Assembly (NCBI GenBank): GCA_900756555.1
Contig: CAAEKP010000014.1
Span: forward strand, 1 to 8,408
Direction: 5' to 3'
Length of the DNA stretch: 8,408 nt
Source: Peptococcaceae bacterium
GTDB lineage: Bacteria; Bacillota; Peptococcia; Peptococcales; Peptococcaceae
The stretch's first letter is position 1, and every line of letters starts with the position of its first letter. This document shows positions 5,523 through 8,408 of this stretch, one piece after another. A program made the position numbers and the translations under genes. Under the pieces are notes generated by a model. The model saw only the letters and a list, made by a program, of their open reading frames with translations. It was not told where the DNA came from and did not search any database.

Positions 5523-6659
5523 CTATAAAAGCAGAGATAAATTATCCCTGTGTATCACTTCATCATAGTCCTTGTAACCTAAAATCGGACAAATATCCTT
5601 GCTCTTCTGCCCTTTAATCTTGTTCAGTTCCAGCCAGCTGTAGTTGGTGATGCCCCGGGCAAATTCCCGCCCCTGACTGTCCACTATCTGTACCACAGCG
5701 CCGGCGGAGAAGTCACCTTCCACCGCCACAATACCACTTGGCAGCAGGCTTTTGCCTTTATGCAGCAATGCTTCTCTGGCGCCATCGTCCACCATAATCC
5801 TGCCACCGATGTGCGAGCCAAAGGCAATCCAGCATTTACGCAGATGCGGTTTCATCTCGATTGGCAGGAACAGGGTACCCACATCCGCGCCGCTGGTCAG
5901 CTTGCGAATAATATTTTCCTCAGCACCGTGCCCAATCATCAGCGGAATGCCCGCATTCACTGCAATACGCGCTGCGGTAATCTTAGTAATCATACCACCA
6001 GAGCCAAACTTGCTGCCCACATTGCCGGCCAGCCCTTCAATTTCTTCATTGATGGTTTCCACCACAGAGATACGATGCGCATTTTTATTTTTCCGCGGAT
6101 CCCCATTATAGAAGCCGTCAATATCAGTCAGCAATATTACCAGGTCGGCATCAATCAGCGTGCCCACCAGCGCCGCCAGCGTATCGTTGTCGCCAAATTT
6201 GATTTCCTCAAAAGCGACCGTATCGTTCTCGTTGACAATGGGGATGACGCCCAAGTTCAACAGCGTCAGCAAAGTATTGCGGGCATTTAAAAACCGCTGG
6301 CGATGCTCTAAATCTGCCTTGGTCAGCAACAGCTGCGCCGTAGCCTGCCCATATTCAGAAAATATTTTTTCATAAATGTGCAGCAGAATCCCCTGCCCCA
6401 CAGCAGCCACCGCCTGTTTTTCCGGAATGGTCTTAGGCCGCTGCTCCAAATTCAGCTTGCCCATCCCGGCACCAATGGCCCCAGAACTAACCAGCACTAC
6501 ATCCTTTCCCTGATTGCGCAAGTCAGACAGCTGGCGCACCAGCCGCTCAATCTGTTCCAGATTCAGCTTGCCGTTTTTGTGCGTCAGGGTGCTGGTGCCC
6601 ACTTTCACTACAATTTTCTGCGCATTGGCAACCAATGCCTGATATTCTTCACGCCCCAT
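5523..6659 (-). CDS. proB: Glutamate 5-kinase
   Basis: ProB phosphorylates glutamate to gamma-glutamyl phosphate, the committed step of proline synthesis, and is usually feedback-inhibited by proline. The N-terminal amino-acid kinase domain (about 14-255) shows IVVKVGTSTL (16-25), LVSSGAIGAGM (56-66), VNENDTVAFEE (142-152), FGDNDTLAALV (155-165), LLTDIDGFYNGDPR (176-189) and SKFGSGGMITK (216-226). The C-terminal PUA domain (about 286-370) includes GRIMVDDGAREALLHKGKSL. I chose the ATG at 6659 (378 residues): AAGGTG lies about 10 nt upstream. The in-frame GTG at 6668 sits only about 3 nt from that site and would add three residues. It follows yhbY by 14 nt. ProB and ProA are expected to work as a complex that protects the labile intermediate. 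Confidence 0.97.
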   Translation of the reverse strand: MGREEYQALVANAQKIVVKVGTSTLTHKNGKLNLEQIERLVRQLSDLRNQGKDVVLVSSGAIGAGMGKLNLEQRPKTIPEKQAVAAVGQGILLHIYEKIFSEYGQATAQLLLTKADLEHRQRFLNARNTLLTLLNLGVIPIVNENDTVAFEEIKFGDNDTLAALVGTLIDADLVILLTDIDGFYNGDPRKNKNAHRISVVETINEEIEGLAGNVGSKFGSGGMITKITAARIAVNAGIPLMIGHGAEENIIRKLTSGADVGTLFLPIEMKPHLRKCWIAFGSHIGGRIMVDDGAREALLHKGKSLLPSGIVAVEGDFSAGAVVQIVDSQGREFARGITNYSWLELNKIKGQKSKDICPILGYKDYDEVIHRDNLSLLL

Positions 6660-6673
6660 GTTTGTCACACACC

Positions 6674-6970
6674 TTATTTTTTCGGTAATTCAATCACTGG
6701 TTTCTTTGGATGACGGCGATACAGCACTACATTACGGCCAATCACCTGTACCAGTTCCGATTTGCTTTGTCCTGCTAATTCTTCTGCCACATCAGACACT
6801 TCATCCAGACAGTTTTTCAACACTTTCACTTTCACCAGTTCTCTGGCTTCCAGCGCTTCATTCAGGCTGAACAATACACTGTCCGTCACGCTGCCTTTGC
6901 CCACCTGCACAACCGGCTCCAGCGGATTCGCCAGACTTCTCAAATATCTTTTCTCTTTCCCATTTAACAT
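6674..6970 (-). CDS. yhbY: CRM-domain ribosome assembly RNA-binding protein YhbY
   Basis: This 98-residue protein has a single CRM domain, the usual size of YhbY/YqeI, which associates with pre-50S ribosomal particles. Features are LRSLANPLEPVVQVGKGSV with the GKG loop at 24-26, an ELVKVKVL strand (44-51), and VIGRNVVLYRR (76-86) followed by a basic tail. The start is ATG at 6970 with AAGGG about 10 nt upstream. It heads the yhbY-proB-proA-nadD set, an order common in clostridia. The GTPase gene obgE, often just upstream, is absent here; two tiny ORFs occupy that place. Confidence 0.95.
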   Translation of the reverse strand: MLNGKEKRYLRSLANPLEPVVQVGKGSVTDSVLFSLNEALEARELVKVKVLKNCLDEVSDVAEELAGQSKSELVQVIGRNVVLYRRHPKKPVIELPKK

Positions 6971-7019
6971 ACGCTAAATTCCCTTCGTTCATAAATTTTT
7001 TGTGTAGCCCATTATTTCA

Positions 7020-7136
7020 TTATTTATTAGCACAAGAATGTTTTCCTTTTTTGCTAATGTGAACTGCTTTCCGCAAATTCCACAATTCATCAATAAGCAA
7101 AAAGATACCTACAAAAAGTTGGATCTGCTTTTTCAT
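7020..7136 (-). CDS. Possible 38-residue protein, unrecognised
   Basis: The ATG at 7136 opens a 38-codon frame beginning MKKQIQLFVGIFLLIDELWN, with a short hydrophobic N-terminal stretch and a basic, lysine-rich C-terminus (SKKGKHSCANK). It starts 16 nt after the stop of the 56-residue ORF and ends 49 nt before yhbY, so it fits the spacing of an operon. The ribosome binding site is poor (AAGAAG). The frame stays open further upstream to a TTG at 7202-7200, but that extension overlaps the better-supported neighbour. Chance is a real alternative. Confidence 0.3.
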   Translation of the reverse strand: MKKQIQLFVGIFLLIDELWNLRKAVHISKKGKHSCANK

Positions 7137-7152
7137 ATAGTAACTTCTTGCA

Positions 7153-7323
7153 TTACTTGTCGTTGCTATTTTTCTGTGTATTTTTTTTATATTGTGCAAC
7201 AAGGTTCTTCAATCGTTCCTGTTTGGACTGCTGCTTATCCTGCCCAAAGGTTTTGCCATTACTTGGTTCCACCCATTTTCCAGCAGGCCCCTTGCGCGGC
7301 GCTGCGTAAACATTTTTACCCAT
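7153..7323 (-). CDS. Small basic protein, 56 residues, unrecognised
   Basis: From ATG 7323 the frame gives MGKNVYAAPRKGPAGKWVEP, then SNGKTFGQDKQQSKQER and a lysine/asparagine-rich end (KKNTQKNSNDK). It is hydrophilic with no membrane segment and no cysteine. The N-terminus recalls MGKNVHVVP starts of the DUF2188 family, but the resemblance does not extend, so I do not assign it. Support comes from AGGA 9 nt upstream of the ATG and a consensus promoter about 40 nt upstream, which makes this the first gene of the yhbY-proBA transcript. The GPAGKWVEPSNGKTFGQ stretch looks like a folded, glycine-turn-rich unit rather than random sequence. Confidence 0.6.
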   Translation of the reverse strand: MGKNVYAAPRKGPAGKWVEPSNGKTFGQDKQQSKQERLKNLVAQYKKNTQKNSNDK

Positions 7324-7361
7324 ACTTGCTCTTCCTTCCGCTAAAAATTTTTCAATATTTA

Positions 7362-7390
7362 ATTATACCATATCACATGGCATCTGTCAT
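7362..7390 (-). promoter_or_regulatory. Consensus sigma-A promoter heading the yhbY-proBA-nadD operon
   Basis: On the minus strand a perfect -10 TATAAT (7367-7362) is preceded by TGG, giving an extended -10 (TGn). The -35 is ATGACA (7390-7385; 5 of 6 matches to TTGACA) with an optimal 17-bp spacer. Transcription should start near 7355, leaving a leader of roughly 30 nt before the 56-residue ORF. No terminator is visible between here and yhbY. Confidence 0.8.
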
Positions 7391-7504
7391 TTTCTCCAAA
7401 TCATCTTTTTCAAAAAAATTTATGCCAGAACAGCGGACTATGCTGCAATCATTACGATATTATGAACGAACATCAACTTTTTCAGGCACTGCGCCATTTA
7501 AAGC

Positions 7505-7528
7505 AAGGACAGCATTCTCCCTGTCCTT
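7505..7528 (-). terminator. Possible terminator after the RAYT gene
   Basis: AAGGACAG (7505-7512) and CTGTCCTT (7521-7528) form a perfect 8-bp stem with an 8-nt loop. It lies about 65 nt after the RAYT stop and upstream of the operon promoter. On the minus strand the stem is followed by GCTTT, a weak U tract. On the plus strand it runs into TTTT. The placement fits a terminator, but the U tract is poor. Confidence 0.4.
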
Positions 7529-7592
7529 TTGGAGCAATAACACCCGCTCTCTTTTCAATAATGATACCGCATGTTGATTTTTAAAGCAATGT

Positions 7593-8084
7593 TCATCTTG
7601 CCGGATAAAAACAATCCTCCCGCCAGTGATAGGGATTTTCGTCAATGTACGCCCAAATTTTCTGGTAATCCCGTTCACCCCGAATCACATGATCATGGAA
7701 GGAGCGTTGCCAGAGTGAAATACCTGCCTGTTTTGAAGCATAACGTTTCATCTGTCCAATTACCGTCGAAACCGTAGGGGAAGATATCATCTTCCCGCAC
7801 CTCTGATATTCTTCTATTGTGATAATCAAATGCACATGATTTGGCATGATTACATATTTATTTACGCATGCCGATTTTTTTGTGCGGTCAACGGACAAAA
7901 TGTATTGTTCTGTTATTTTTCCGTAATCTGATAATTCAACCCGCGGGACGTCGTGGGCGCCGTCCCCTACAATTTTGCTCAAAATCTCCTTCCTACCCTG
8001 CGTACAAATGGTGATAAAATATGCTCTATTCTGGCTGTAATCATACTCCGGCAACCGGTTCGGCTTACGCACTGGATATTCCAT
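7593..8084 (-). CDS. REP-associated tyrosine transposase (RAYT), Y1/IS200-like HUH enzyme
   Basis: RAYTs are single-copy relatives of IS200/IS605 TnpA that bind and cleave GTAG-footed REP hairpins as single strands. The 163 residues match their length. Evidence: RAYFITICTQGRKEIL (20-34), the HUH motif IMPNHVHLII (79-88; H83, H85), PTVSTVIGQMKRYASK (103-118), LWQRSFHDHVIR (124-135), and RDYQKIWAYIDENPYHW (138-154), which carries the conserved tyrosines. I chose the ATG at 8084, with AGGA 5 nt upstream, over the GTG at 8105 inside the upstream gene. Residues VGDGAHDVPR (39-48) are encoded by a REP-like hairpin (7942-7972), and a second GTAG hairpin lies at 7774-7796. The gene starts 2 nt after the upstream stop. 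Confidence 0.92.
   Translation of the reverse strand: MEYPVRKPNRLPEYDYSQNRAYFITICTQGRKEILSKIVGDGAHDVPRVELSDYGKITEQYILSVDRTKKSACVNKYVIMPNHVHLIITIEEYQRCGKMISSPTVSTVIGQMKRYASKQAGISLWQRSFHDHVIRGERDYQKIWAYIDENPYHWREDCFYPAR
7774..7796 (+). repeat. GTAG-footed hairpin inside the RAYT gene (plus orientation)
   Basis: On the plus strand GTAG (7774-7777) directly abuts GGGAAGAT (7778-7785), a 3-nt loop ATC and ATCTTCCC (7789-7796), a perfect 8-bp stem. It lies in the part of RAYT encoding about CGKMISSPTV, just before the conserved TVSTVIGQMKR. It is inverted relative to the other RAYT-embedded hairpin. Confidence 0.6.
7942..7972 (-). repeat. REP-like GTAG hairpin embedded in frame in the RAYT gene
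   Basis: On the minus strand GTAG (7970-7967) abuts GGGACG (7966-7961), a 10-nt loop and CGTCCC (7950-7945). The 31 nt match 1552-1582 at 27 positions, and all four differences are in two stem base pairs. It encodes VGDGAHDVPR without breaking the frame. Confidence 0.85.
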
Positions 8085-8086
8085 CT

Positions 8087-8408
8087 CTATCCTGCCATCT
8101 GCCACTGCGGGTTATCCTGCGGCTCAGCCAATATAATCTTCTCCAATAATTGCTGCACATAAGGCACACAGCTGTGCCGCACAACATTCTGCACCGCTGT
8201 GTCATGCTGCACCTGCCGATTATAATCGGCAATGCGCGCCCACTGCTGCGGCTTTACCACAAACTGCCCTTCTGCCAGCATTTCCAGAAACCGAGCCACG
8301 CCGTCCTTGCTCTGCATCATGGCTGCCACCGTCGGCGCTACATATTTTTTCAGCCAGCCCTTTGTCCGCTGCAAATCCTTCTCCACCGGCGGCACATACA
8401 AGCGCAAT
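8087..8408 (-). CDS. C-terminal part of an unrecognised protein (start beyond the window)
   Basis: The frame is open from the right edge to a TAG at 8089-8087, giving about 106 residues. It begins with LRLYVPPVEKDLQRTKGW and continues as a largely alpha-helical, soluble-looking sequence (KKYVAPTVAAMM, FLEMLAEGQFVVKP, VPYVQQLLEKIILAE) ending in a short polar tail. The TTG at the very edge is not a credible start, so the gene continues beyond the window. I see no motif that identifies a family. The RAYT gene begins 2 nt after its stop and takes its ribosome binding site from its last codons. Confidence 0.65.
   Translation of the reverse strand, partial: LRLYVPPVEKDLQRTKGWLKKYVAPTVAAMMQSKDGVARFLEMLAEGQFVVKPQQWARIADYNRQVQHDTAVQNVVRHSCVPYVQQLLEKIILAEPQDNPQWQMAG

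Noticed and set aside
5760..6290. 176-codon plus-strand ORF antisense to proB
   Set aside because: It is an antisense shadow of a conserved gene. No family features are visible.
5490..6700. T-box or other riboswitch controlling proB/proA
   Set aside because: The intergenic gaps are only 12-14 nt and the operon leader upstream of the 56-residue ORF is about 30 nt, too short for such elements.
6971..7019. A separate promoter directly upstream of yhbY
   Set aside because: The AT-rich stretch has no pair of -35 and -10 hexamers with acceptable spacing. The consensus promoter at 7362-7390 is a better candidate.
7460..7678. 72-codon minus-strand ORF overlapping the 3' end of the RAYT gene
   Set aside because: It overlaps the well-supported RAYT gene in another frame, has no recognisable motif and no convincing start signal.

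Overview
The window looks like a chromosomal segment of a Bacillota (Firmicutes) bacterium of moderate GC. I lean towards a clostridial or Negativicutes relative. The basis is gene order: yhbY, proB, proA, nadD/yqeK, rsfS and a YqeM-like methyltransferase form a known Firmicutes neighbourhood. Strong AGGAGG-type ribosome binding sites and a consensus sigma-A promoter fit this. The genus is not established.

Every convincing gene is on the minus strand, so transcription runs from high to low coordinates. From the right edge: 8408-8087 is the C-terminal end of an unrecognised protein, followed after 2 nt by a REP-associated tyrosine transposase (RAYT, 8084-7593). A consensus promoter (7390-7362) then starts a run of a 56-residue basic protein, a doubtful 38-codon ORF, yhbY, proB, proA, a nadD-yqeK fusion, rsfS and yqeM, many of them overlapping or nearly so. 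After a repeat-filled gap come murI and a small two-helix membrane protein, closed by a strong bidirectional terminator (409-465). At the left edge is the start of an Rpn-type PD-(D/E)XK nuclease gene with a stop at codon 5.

The operon combines ribosome biogenesis and silencing (YhbY, RsfS), the first two steps of proline synthesis (ProB, ProA), NAD synthesis (NadD), Ap4A breakdown (YqeK) and cell-wall D-glutamate supply (MurI). It looks like a growth-linked housekeeping cluster.

The most unusual content is repetitive. Five hairpins have the tetranucleotide GTAG directly abutting the stem, the architecture of REP elements. Two form an inverted pair between yqeM and murI, one lies between nadD-yqeK and rsfS, and two lie in opposite orientation inside the RAYT gene itself. 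One intergenic hairpin and the RAYT-embedded one are 27/31 identical, and all four differences are compensatory changes in two stem base pairs. A second palindromic 75-nt repeat (72/75 identical) occurs in both intergenic gaps, beside the GTAG hairpins. Together these suggest an active or recently active RAYT/REP system with a self-targeting arrangement.
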